A DNA stretch of 64,000 nt, taken from contig CM030362.1 of assembly GCA_017893485.1 (NCBI GenBank), positions 262,498,255 through 262,562,254 of the forward strand. Reading direction: 5' to 3'. A model generated the notes under the pieces. The model was given only the letters and a program-made list of their open reading frames with translations. It made no database searches and was not told the DNA's origin. A program made the position numbers and the translations under genes. This document shows positions 22,099 to 31,979 of the stretch, piece after piece. The stretch comes from Hemerocallis citrina. Lineage: Eukaryota > Streptophyta > Magnoliopsida > Asparagales > Asphodelaceae. Every line of letters begins with the position of its first letter. Positions within the stretch are counted from its first letter, which is position 1.

Positions 22099-23248
22099 TG
22101 TAACACCTCGAATTTGTAAAATACCGAAAATATCTATTTTTATATATTTGGAGTGCTGAAAACTGTTTTTGGGATATTTTATTTAAATATTGATACGGGT
22201 ATGGATAATTGTGGTAGATTGATATTATTGATATATTGGAGCTACGAGTTGAAATCTTATGGGAAAAGATTGTTTATTTTATTTTATAATTTTGAAGGAT
22301 TATTACGAGGTAGTTTTAATGTATTTTGTATTGTTTATGATATTAAAGTAGAGATTGGGGCTTATTTGAAATAATTTTGGAGATGGGGGCTTATATGAAA
22401 TACTTCTATTTATTTATTTAACAACACCCCCCCCCCCCCCCCCCATCCCCTTTCTTCTTCTTCCCTTCTTTCCTTTTTCCTGAACCCGATCGAATGGTTC
22501 CTGTCGAAACCCATTTTCGGCCCCAACTTCACCCCACCCAAATTCACTCCAATATTTCATGGTTTTCAAATTAATTTTAGGGGATGGCCTAGTGGAAGAT
22601 GCTCTAGCTCGTGGTAGCGTTGGATTTTCGAAAGGATTCCGAAAAGGTAAACCCTAGATTTTATTTTTGTATAAAATTTAGTGTGATTAATTTATTTTGA
22701 ATAAGAGTATTATGGTAGGGAGATTAGAAGATGTTAGGGGTAGTAGAGGCAAGAAATTAGTATATTATTAGAGAGTTTGCATGTTGATAATAAATTAGGA
22801 TTTTGGGTTTGTAAAAGAGAATTATATAGGTATGAATTATTTCTTGTATAGTACTAGAAAATATAGTTGAGTTATTAAGATATGTTGGGGGTGAGTTTAG
22901 TCACTGTTTAGGGGATAAAAACCCCCGTAGGAATTTATCTATTACGTGCATTGCACGTGTGCATCTCAGGCATTCAATAAAAAGCCTGATTGATGTTAGG
23001 ATTAGTGCTACTATTTCTTGTGGTTGATTTAGATGATTTGAGCCCTAATTGCGTTGAACTGTGATAGTAGGATATGTTAACAAGTTTGGATGTGGAACAG
23101 CGTGCTGGCGTATCGGGTCTTCGCGGGATGCTATGTGAGTATGATCTTTTATTTTATGTGCATAATGTGCTTTGATAATGTCAAAACATGGTTTGTTATA
23201 TGTGGAATGTGAAGTATCTTAAATATGGGAAAGTCATGAGTATAATAC
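22099..23248 (+). repeat. LARD-like element 5' LTR, part 1
   Basis: It starts TGTAACACCTCGAATTTG and matches 39756-40758 of the 3' LTR closely. It has ~150 bp (22386-22545, with an 18-C run and a CTT-rich stretch) that the 3' LTR lacks. A C/T-rich leader is followed by CCGAAAAG|GTAAAC (22640-22655), a good splice-donor match. The part ends at AATAC (23244-23248), the Tekay target site. Confidence 0.88.
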
Positions 23249-26200
23249 TGTAACACCCCGAATTTCAAATAAGGATAAATTCGAGATTTACAGGATCTTT
23301 ACTTCACTTCGTACAATTTTACAAGGAAAATTTAAAACTTTTTCAATAGTACATCAGAGTTCAATTACATCTTAACTTTACACAGCGGAATAATGAAATT
23401 TACAATAAATCATTTACAACATCTTTAAAATAAAAGCAGCATCAGCATATCCACTTCATAGCTTCATGTATGGTCCTTTACCTGCATATTAATCTGTGGC
23501 CACGTCAGTTACTTGCAACTGACGAAATGTTATACACGGCTATCCTCTCTATGCCGGGAATAGTATAACGGTCTCATACTTTAACAAATCACAAAAAGAT
23601 TGAATGAACATATAAAGTGTCAAAAGTGATTATTCTAAACATAAGTGCATGTCATGTCTTAATGCCTAATGCATACCATTCTACACTAGGATGACACTAA
23701 TGCACACTTGTTCGGATTCTATGCATCCCATACTACATAGGTCCGAGGGCAAGCGCCTACGTACTCCACATTGAAGGGTTCGATCCCTCGCCATGAGACT
23801 ACCCAGTAATAAAACAAAGTTCAGACTATTCCACGAATGTGAATCCCAGCCTTGGAGTCCACCGCCAGCTGTTATAACAGATTCCACATCGTACGAACTG
23901 TCCCGTATGTGACCCTCTAGCCCAGTATATATATATACATTGGAGACGGTAAACACAAAAATCCATCCGTCCGACTACTCAAGATCTTGGAGTCCACCGC
24001 CGACCCGTCCTCATAGTCCCGGATTAAAATATAATAATCCGTCTCCCACAGGGCAACCTCAGTCCACCAACTGGGTCTATAGTCTTGGAGTCCACCGCCG
24101 ACTATATAGAGCACCTCACTTACGTTTTCCTAAGTTTACTACATCTTCACTTATGTGCCTAAATTTTCTTAAGTTCAAGACATGAATAATTTCCATTCAA
24201 AGAATTAGTTCTACCTCCTACCGGACTTAATCAACAACTGCGAGATAGCCCCATGGCCATATCTCTAAATCATACCTCAAATATTTCTTTCAATAATGCC
24301 GGTATCGAGGTCTTACTAGCTCTATGTCATAAACTTTCATGTACAAGAAAACATGGGTATTCACACCCTTTTGTAATCATGTCTTAAACTTATATGATTT
24401 CATCTTTCAATTCATTTCACAAAAATAATCAAATCTTGTCATCATCCATGATCTAGTCATTTATTCAAGATCTTTATAGAACAAAAGTAATTCCTTTCAT
24501 ATATACAATTTCTATCATAACCCAAGTTCTTGCAATGTCTCATTTAGCATTATATATGAATCTCTTATCATATATATTTCATTCACAAATCAACAACAAT
24601 AATTCTTTCTCATGAAACCATTTTATTCAACATCGATCTCCCAAAAAAAATTTATCCTTTTCACAAACATGATTTTATCACTTGCAATCTCATTTGCATC
24701 TCTACTACTATAAAGGAAGAACCTCTTAGTGTAATTTGCCCTCAACCTAAATAATTTCGAAAGTAAACCAGTTCTGGACTAACTTTGGTAAATATTTTCA
24801 AAAGTGGACTAGTCGGGTAAATATTTTCCACGGTGGGTCAGTTTCGGGAATTATTTTCTTTTTACCCTTTTTATGCACTTGTTTATCAATGATCAAATAT
24901 CTTTAAGAGATAAACTCGTTCACTGATCTGTAACTTAAAGATAAACTCTTTAAGATGATTTGTATTGATCACCCCGTTTACTGATAAGATGAATAACTTA
25001 TGTAAAGTTGATACCATCAATAACTTATGCAAGAGTGATTAGTACAAATCATCTGTACTGATCAGTACTTATTTTTTTTTTTTTTTGTTTTTAAGATGAT
25101 TTGTTGAAAGGCTACTTATGTGAAGTTGATATACCAACAAATCATCTGTAACATCTGTAACTAGTTGAAATAAAATTTTCCTTGATCCAGATTGAATTTA
25201 AAACAGTAAACAACAAATCTTAGATTTATTTAAATTTCAATTCTCTACCTCTTTAAACAACTCTTTTCTTCTTTCTTAGTCATTAGACCCTAAGGCATGA
25301 TTTGCATATGCCATTCATCCATCAATTTCCACATACCCATCAAGTACAAAGATTGCAAGCATATAAACAAGATTTATAGTAATAAGCATTTTTTTTTCTT
25401 TTTAATTAGCATGATATCTACTCTTTACTTATTCTCAACAAAATTATCCTCATTTATAGCATGGTAACATGGATCTTATCAATAATTTTCTCATTAATTT
25501 ATATTATACATTCATATGTTTTTAGCATGCATAGTCTAGATGAAACCACCCACAAACATAATATTAGTCCATTTGTCAACATAGCATGATTCACCACATT
25601 CATAGCATAGTTATTCTATTTTATAAACTACTCATTTATTTTTATTAGTATGCACATAAAAAAAAATTTAGAAAGTAGGAGACACCCACCTTATTGAAGC
25701 TTGAACAATTGAAGGGAAAGATGAGACACTTCTTCTAGCTCCAAGACAACTCCTAGCAAGCTCCCTTTCCTTAGCAATGGCTTCCTCTAGCAATTCCTCC
25801 AAGCAAAAGGACCCTCTCTCTCTTTCTTTTCTTTCTTTCTTTCTTTCTTTCTTTCTATATTGTTTTTGGTGCAAGAGAAATATAGGAAATGAGGATCTAT
25901 TTATAGGGTATGGTTAGGGTCTATTATGCATAATTTTGCACCTAATAACTCTCCATAATAATTCTTACAACTCTCCATGTTCTAAACTCCTAAAACCTAC
26001 AACTCTTCATCTCCCCACTACTCCATACCTTAACTCACATTCATTCTTTCTTCTCTTCATGAAAACCGGCCCCCCCCCTTGCCCATGATTTGGTCTAGGT
26101 ACATTTGTGTGTACATGCACATATGCACAAACAAATATGAACACATTTCTATAACTCAAAAATGTGTACTAATATTGTAACTTGTCATGTATTAGTACAT

Positions 26201-26471
26201 GTTTAACTAAAAATGTGATCTTAATAATGGGCTTGCTACATGGGCCCATTACTAATTAATTAATTTTAATTATCTAGTGGACTCTTTTCTCAATGGGCTA
26301 CACTTTAGTTTATAGGCCCATGGATCAAAAGAAATGCTAAATAAAACCAATACATGCTAAAAATAGAAAATGAGAGTAGCAAAAATGAGAATAAAAATTT
26401 GCACGTGCACCATACGTGCAAAAATTGAAAAATGTATTTTAAAATGAAAAAAATATAATTGGGGTGTTACA
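23249..26471 (-). repeat. Tekay 3' LTR
   Basis: 3223 bp, TGTAACACCCCGAATTTC at the left and GGGGTGTTACA at the right, with an 11-bp inverted terminal match. The polypurine tract (minus strand AAGGAGGGAGTGT) abuts its right end. It contains a TATAAATAG box (25897-25905, minus), a (TTTC)n tract at 25820-25858 and short AT-rich direct repeats around 24900-25150. Confidence 0.93.
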
Positions 26472-26492
26472 ACACTCCCTCCTTAGAATAGT
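26472..26492 (-). other. Polypurine tract of the Tekay element
   Basis: The minus strand reads CTAAGGAGGGAGTGT directly before the 3' LTR, the plus-strand DNA priming site. Confidence 0.8.
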
Positions 26493-26561
26493 TCCGTCCC
26501 CGGAACTACGCTTAGGAGCGAGAAACTACTAAGAAGGAAAGAAAAGTCTACAAAAGAAAAT

Positions 26562-29500
26562 TTAGTCGAAGAGTTCGGGATGGTCCTTCCGCATCTTTTC
26601 CTCTGATTCCCAAGTTGCTTCCTCAACAAATTGATTTCTCCAAATGACCTTTACCATGGGTATCGTTTTGTTTCTCAAGACCTTTTCTCGGCGATCCACG
26701 ATCTCAACGGGACGCTCAGCATAGCTCAAATTCAGTTGCAAACCCTCAGGCACTTCTGGCAGATGATGACTTGGGTCAGCAACATAACCCCTTAGCATGG
26801 ACACGTGAAAAACATTGTGCACTTGGGCCAACTCTTCCGGTAGTTCTAACCGATAAGCTGTCTTCCCGATTCTCTTCAGTATTTTGTAAGGTCCAATGTA
26901 TCTCGGGGCTAATTTTCCTCCTCGCCCGAATCGAATCACTCCTTTAGTCGGAGATACTTTTACAAAGACATGGTCACCTTCGTCAAATTCCAAGTCTCTC
27001 CTTCTATTGTCGGCGTAACTCTTTTGCCTGCTTTGCGCATCGACCAGCATCTTTCTGATCAGCTCGATCTTTTCTGAAGTTTGCTGCACAATCTCTGGTC
27101 CAAACAGCTGCCTCTCCCCCACTTCATACCAACAAACCGGAGTCCTGCACTTCCTCCCATATAGAGCTTCATAGGGCGCCATTCCAATGCTCGCCTGGAA
27201 ACTGTTGTTGTATGCAAATTCCACCAAAGCTAAGTGTCTCTCCCAACTACCACCAAAATCTAGCACACAACACCTGAGCATGTCTTCCAGCACTCTGTTG
27301 ACCCGTTCAGTTTGCCCATCTGTCTGAGGATGGAAGGCTGTACTGAAATCAGTCCTTGTCCCCATAGCCGCTTGTAGACTCTTCCAAAAATGTGAAGTAA
27401 AACGCGCATCTCTGTCAGATACTATAGACATCGGGACTCCATGCAATTTCACAATTTCATCCACATACAATTCTGCCAGCTTTTCCATTGACCAAGTAAG
27501 CTTCATTGCTAAGAAGTGAGCTGACTTGGTGAGTCTGTCCACTATTACCCAAATGGTATCATTGCCTTTGGAACTCCTGGGTAAACCCGTGATGAAATCC
27601 ATGCTGATACAGTCCCACTTCCATTCCGGGATAGGTAAAGGCTGCAACAATCCTCCAGGTTTCTGATTTTCTGCCTTGACCTGCTGGCAAACCGCGCACT
27701 TGGCCACAAACTCTGCCACATCTCGCTTCATACCTGGCCACCAGAAGTGTAGCTTTATATCTTTGTACATTTTGGTACTCCCAGGATGTACAGATAATAA
27801 GGTAGCATGTGCTTCCTGAAGAATACTTTCCTTTAGTTCCGCTACATCAGGCACACAAAGTCGCTCCCCAAACCAAAGTACTGCATCCTTCACTTGAAAT
27901 TCTGCCAATCTGCCTAAGCCAACCTGTTCTACCATTCCTTGGATCTCTGGATCCGTCTTCTGGCTGTCCATGATTCTGTCTCTCAAAGTGGGTTGAATCC
28001 TCAATTGAGCTAAGGAAGCCTCCACACTCTGCAGAACCACTTCAATTCCTGCTCGATCTAGCTCATCCGCTAACCTTTCCTGGGTTGTGATCAACCGAGA
28101 CAAACTGACCTTTCTGCTAAGTGCATCTGCTACCACATTAGCCTTGCCCGGATGATATTTGATTTCAGGTCGGATGTCCTCCAACACTTCTAACCATCTC
28201 CTCTGTCTTAAATTCAAGTCCCTTTGTTGATAAATATACTTCAAGCTTTTATGATCGGTGTACATGTTGACTTTTTTCCCGTACACATAATATCTCCATT
28301 GCTTCAAAGCATAGATGATCGCTGCTAGTTCCAAATCATGGGTTGGGTAATTCTTCTCATGTGGTCTAAGTTGCCTAGACCCATAAGCAATCACCTTTCC
28401 TTCTTGCATTAGTACGCAACCCAGTCCGCGATGTGAAGCATCGCTGTAGATGTCATACTCAACTCCTGCTCTGGGCAATGCTAGAATAGGGGCTGTAGTC
28501 AATTTCTCCTTCAACGCCTGGAAGCTTGCTTCGCATTGCTCTGACCATTCGAAATTCACATTCTTCTTTGTGAGTCCGGTGAGTGGCACCGCTATCTGAG
28601 AATACCCTTGAATAAACCTTCTATAGTATCCGGTTAGACCCAAAAAGCTTCTAATCTCCTTCACCGTGGTTGGTCTTGGCCAGTCTTTAACTGCTTCAAC
28701 CTTTTGCGGGTCAGTAGCCACTCCCTCCTTAGAAAGGATGTGACCCAAGAAGGCGACTTCGGTTTTCCAGAAGTCACATTTAGACAATTTTGCATATAAC
28801 TGGTGCTCCTGGAGTTTCTTTAGGACCTCTGTCAAGTGCTTGGCGTGTTCTTCCTCGGACTTGGAGTAGACCAAAATGTCATCAATAAATACAACGACGA
28901 AGGAATCGATGAAAGGTCGTAGAACTCTGTTCATCATGTCCATGAAAATAGCTGGTGCGTTTGTGACTCCGAAAGGCATAACTAGAAACTCGTAGTGACC
29001 ATGCCTGGTTCGGAAAGCCGTTTTATGCACATCATCTTCCTTTACCCGGACCTGATGATACCCAGACCGTAGATCTATCTTGGAAAAGACTGCTGCTCCC
29101 TGCAGGCGATCGAACAAATCATCGATTCGGGGAATGGGGTACTTGTTCTGTACGGTCACCTTGTTCAACTCTCTGTAGTCGATACACATCCTCATAGATC
29201 CATCCTTTTTCTTTACTAAAAGAACTGGGGCTCCCCATGGTGATGCACTTGGCCTGATGTATCCTTTGCTCAGTAACTCTTCGATCTGCTTCTTGATCTC
29301 GTCCTGTTCGACTGGAGCCATTCTGTATGGGGCCTTGGAAATAGGAGCACTTCCCGGTTGAACCGTGATGCTGAACTCTACATCTCGACGAGGGGGAAGC
29401 CCTGGTAGATCATCCAGAAATACTACTGGGAAGTCTCGAACAACTGGGATCTGTTTCACTTCTTCTGGAACTTTCTGCTCGGACAATGCTGCTACTATCT

Positions 29501-29875
29501 GCTTACCCTTTCCCTTGCCTTGGAAAGTAACAACTGGTCCTCCTGGTGCCTTGATTATGACTTCTTTGTCCTTGCACTCGATAGTTGCACTGTAGATTGA
29601 CATCCAGTCAATGCCAATGATGATGTCAACTCCGAGAACTGCCAATTCAATGAGATCGATGCCAAAGAGTCTGCCCCCAATCTCGAGATCACACCCCTCA
29701 TAGTATCGATCGGTTGTCAAGTTCTCTCCTGACGGAGTAGCCACAGATAAAACCTTGCCAGGAAATATTTTCGGCTCAACTCCCAATCTTTTAGCAAAAG
29801 AGGGTGACACAAAAGTGTGTGAAGATCCCGTATCAAATAATACTGAAGCTTTTATTCCATTTATTAAAATGTTCC
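26562..29875 (-). CDS. pol: Pol of the Tekay element: protease, RT, RNase H, integrase, chromodomain
   Basis: The frame is open from the candidate splice acceptor at 29875 to TAA at 26562, about 1100 codons with no break. There is no ATG near the start: the protease active site [11 protein letters not shown] lies at 29840-29808. RT motifs follow ([25 protein letters not shown] with the catalytic Asp pair), then RNase H ([24 protein letters not shown]), the integrase zinc region ([11 protein letters not shown].. CAVCQQ), the DDE core ([29 protein letters not shown]) and a C-terminal chromodomain-like tail ([35 protein letters not shown]). The chromodomain directs integration to chosen chromatin. 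All catalytic residues look intact, so it may be an active master copy. It must be expressed as Gag-Pol by splicing, frameshifting or reinitiation. Confidence 0.93.
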
Positions 29876-29958
29876 CTGTTACATATGAGTATTCTCATTA
29901 CATAACACTTTATTACATAAACGGAAAATATAAGTCAATTAAGCTTCGTCTTCCGTAC
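29876..29958 (-). other. Candidate 83-nt intron between gag and pol
   Basis: On the minus strand the segment starts GTACGG and ends ATATGTAACAG, is clearly AT-richer than its flanks, and carries stops in the gag and pol frames. Joining 29959 to 29875 fuses ..VITG to NILINGIK.. in frame. The fused text keeps exactly the residue spacing from V-x-T-G to the protease D-T-G that uninterrupted Tekay polyproteins show (VxTG plus 13 residues, then D). A ..TACTCAT.. stretch 14 bases from the 3' end could be a branch site. The alternative is an 83-bp insertion flanked by a short repeat (ACGGG/ACAGGG). Confidence 0.55.
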
Positions 29959-31078
29959 CCGTGATCACATGATCCACCTCATCCGCATCGGCTTCTGTCA
30001 AGGCAAACACCCGCCCCTGCTTGAACTGTTTTTGCTCGGGCTTGAACGGCCTTTGACTTGGTCCTCCCCGCTGAAGCTGGGGGCATTCTGACTGGTAATG
30101 GCCTTCCTTTCCGCACCTATAGCAAGTCTTGCTTCGTTGAGGCTTGGTGCATCCAGTGGACATATGTCCCGATTCTCCACATCTGTAGCAAGTGGGTACC
30201 CTTCCGGCCACAGCAATGGCATTGGCGCCAGTGGGTTTGAATCGTTGCGCGGGGGGCTGATTTTTGTAGTTGCTGGGTCCTGCGGGCCTTTTGCCCAAGT
30301 TCCAATTATTCTTCCTAGCTTGCACTGCCTGGAATTGGTTCATGTCCGTCTCTGTTGCAGCGGCCCTTCGGACTAGCTTTTCAAACCTCCGAATGCCTAG
30401 AGGTATCATCCTGGATCTTAGGCTGGGCCTCAGACCTTGCTCGAATTTGCGGGCCTTCTTAGACTCCTCCTGAACCATCTCTGGTGCATAACGGGAAAGT
30501 TGATTAAACTTGGTTTCATATTCCCTCACCGTCATATTACCTTGTTGTAAGCTCAAGAACTCCATGGCTTTCTTTTCTTGTACATCTAGTGGAAAGTAAT
30601 GGCTCCTGAACTCTTCCAGGAATTCTTCCCATGTAAGTTGCACATTTCCCAAATTTCTCTTCAAGGATTGCCACCATACGCCCGCATCCTTTTCAAGCTG
30701 AATGGTAGCCAATTTCACTTTGCTAGCTTCAGGGGTTTCAAGTACTTCGAAAATTGTTTCGATCTGTCGAACCCAGTCATCTGCAGCATCGGGGTTCGTC
30801 TGTCCTCCAAATACCGGCGGCTTCATTCTTTTGAAAGCTTCCACCAGTTTGATGGCCTCAGGTATAGGGATAGCTGGTCCTGGTCCTCTATTTTGAGGGA
30901 TATTAGCGGCGAGGGCATTGAGGGTCTGGTACACCCGAGCCATTTCTGTTTCCAAATCCAATCCATTTTCCCCGCTGAAGCCTTCGCCATTTCCAATTCT
31001 TCGTGCCATTTCTGAGTCATAAAATTCTTCATTAATCATCACAAATAACATAACAGCAAGATTGTATTCTTTATTCAT
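29939..31078 (-). CDS. gag: Gag of the Tekay element
   Basis: The open frame from the Met at 31078 is 379 codons. The likelier start of Gag proper is MARRIGNGEG at 31009, because the first 23 residues of the longer frame are hydrophobic and AT-rich-coded. The Gag core spans roughly residues 75-250 (MKPPVFGGQTNPDAADDWV, then LTWEEFLEEFRSHYFPL). Two CCHC knuckles follow, CYRCGESGHMSTGC and CYRCGKEGHYQSEC, which bind RNA. The frame ends DHVITGTEDEA then TAA at 29939. The normal continuation into protease follows after an 83-nt interruption, so this frame alone would give free Gag. It is intact. Confidence 0.92.
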   Translation of the reverse strand: MNKEYNLAVMLFVMINEEFYDSEMARRIGNGEGFSGENGLDLETEMARVYQTLNALAANIPQNRGPGPAIPIPEAIKLVEAFKRMKPPVFGGQTNPDAADDWVRQIETIFEVLETPEASKVKLATIQLEKDAGVWWQSLKRNLGNVQLTWEEFLEEFRSHYFPLDVQEKKAMEFLSLQQGNMTVREYETKFNQLSRYAPEMVQEESKKARKFEQGLRPSLRSRMIPLGIRRFEKLVRRAAATETDMNQFQAVQARKNNWNLGKRPAGPSNYKNQPPAQRFKPTGANAIAVAGRVPTCYRCGESGHMSTGCTKPQRSKTCYRCGKEGHYQSECPQLQRGGPSQRPFKPEQKQFKQGRVFALTEADADEVDHVITGTEDEA

Positions 31079-31132
31079 AGATAAAACTTTTATTTTAACA
31101 CTTCCATTACAATTGCTTAAATAAAAGATATC

Positions 31133-31606
31133 CTAGATTCTACGGTTTTTCTTGGCTTCTCTGAGCTCTTCCCGCAGATCTTGGACTTCCTTTCTTATGT
31201 TTTCAATCTCGTACGGTCGCTTTTCTTTATCCCTGTCGCGACGTTGGGTCTTCTTGAGCTCGTATATCAGGTGGTTTAGTTTCCAGACGCGTACTTTATC
31301 CTGTGCCAGGCGTAATTCCAAGTAGTTAACCTTCCTCTTTTGTGCATCCAGTTCTCGACGAAGGGATGCAACGAGGTCATCTGGGTGATCCGATATAAAT
31401 TCCTCGTCTGGGAAGTCTTCGGGAGAGTCAGGTGGTGGCGGAGTAATTTCCCTGGACTCGGGAAACTCTTCATCCTCTATCTCGAAGGGTTCCTCTTCTT
31501 CTTCCTCCTCCGGGTCTTCTTCTTCCTCTGGGTCCTCTTCCTCCATTGGTTCTTCTTCTAAGTCCTCAGGGTGGACAAACCAAGGAAGTTCGTTTTGGTT
31601 GGCCAT
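31133..31606 (-). CDS. Acidic/coiled-coil ORF upstream of gag (unidentified)
   Basis: 157 codons from an ATG (31606) to TAG (31133-31135). Residues ~13-50 are almost pure Glu/Asp/Pro (for example EEPMEEEDPEEEEDPEEE). A proline-rich link (TPPPPDSPED) follows. Residues ~80-157 are charged and heptad-like (LRRELDAQKRKVNYLELRL, then LREELREAKKNRRI), predicting a coiled coil. I do not recognise it; ordinary Tekay elements have one gag-pol frame without it. It is preserved intact in a very young element. An AT-rich stretch of 54 bases separates its stop from the next upstream Met of the gag frame. A GT (31143-31142) and an AG (31013-31012) would splice it in frame to gag. It could be an extra Gag domain, a regulatory upstream ORF, or an exon. 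Confidence 0.6.
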   Translation of the reverse strand: MANQNELPWFVHPEDLEEEPMEEEDPEEEEDPEEEEEEEPFEIEDEEFPESREITPPPPDSPEDFPDEEFISDHPDDLVASLRRELDAQKRKVNYLELRLAQDKVRVWKLNHLIYELKKTQRRDRDKEKRPYEIENIRKEVQDLREELREAKKNRRI

Positions 31607-31965
31607 CTTATAACAAGGGGAAAAAAAAAAGTTATCTTACAAAGCAATGTAAATATGAGTCTAATTCTACAGGTTGAACTCACACTCTAGTGTCCACAGG
31701 AACAAAATTGTAACTACTCACTAAGGTGTCACGGGTTCTAAACTATAGTTAATGGTCTTATTACTGTTCTTTAGTTTATCAAGTTCGGATTCACTTGGGT
31801 TAGCCGTAAGAGTCGGTTCCCAGCTAGCGGTGGTCCGAAGACGCTTAAATACCGTGTCGCTTAGGGTTGTTTACACCCGGTTGACAGAAGGACTCTCTTG
31901 GTTTGTTCCCAAATTTATCGTCACTTTTTATCGTTCCTTATAAACTTGTACTACTTGTGAAGCAT
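31607..31965 (-). other. Leader of the Tekay internal region
   Basis: About 360 bases between PBS and the upstream ORF, with no long frame. It ends with a pyrimidine run (CTTTTTTTTTTCCCC), then TTGTTATAAG and the ATG of the upstream ORF. The pyrimidine run could serve a 3' splice site or slow a scanning ribosome; neither can be shown. Confidence 0.5.
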
Positions 31966-31977
31966 GCTCTGATACCA
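31966..31977 (-). other. Primer-binding site (initiator-Met tRNA) of the Tekay element
   Basis: The minus strand reads TGGTATCAGAGC two bases after the LTR end. It is complementary to the 3' end of plant initiator methionine tRNA, the usual primer for chromoviruses and copia elements. Confidence 0.9.
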
Positions 31978-31979
31978 TC

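Noticed and set aside
29808..29810. GTG as the start codon of pol
   Set aside because: The protease active site lies upstream of it in the same frame, so translation cannot begin there in a functional element.
30058..31015. Plus-strand frames over gag (up to 138 codons)
   Set aside because: Antisense shadows of the intact Gag frame.
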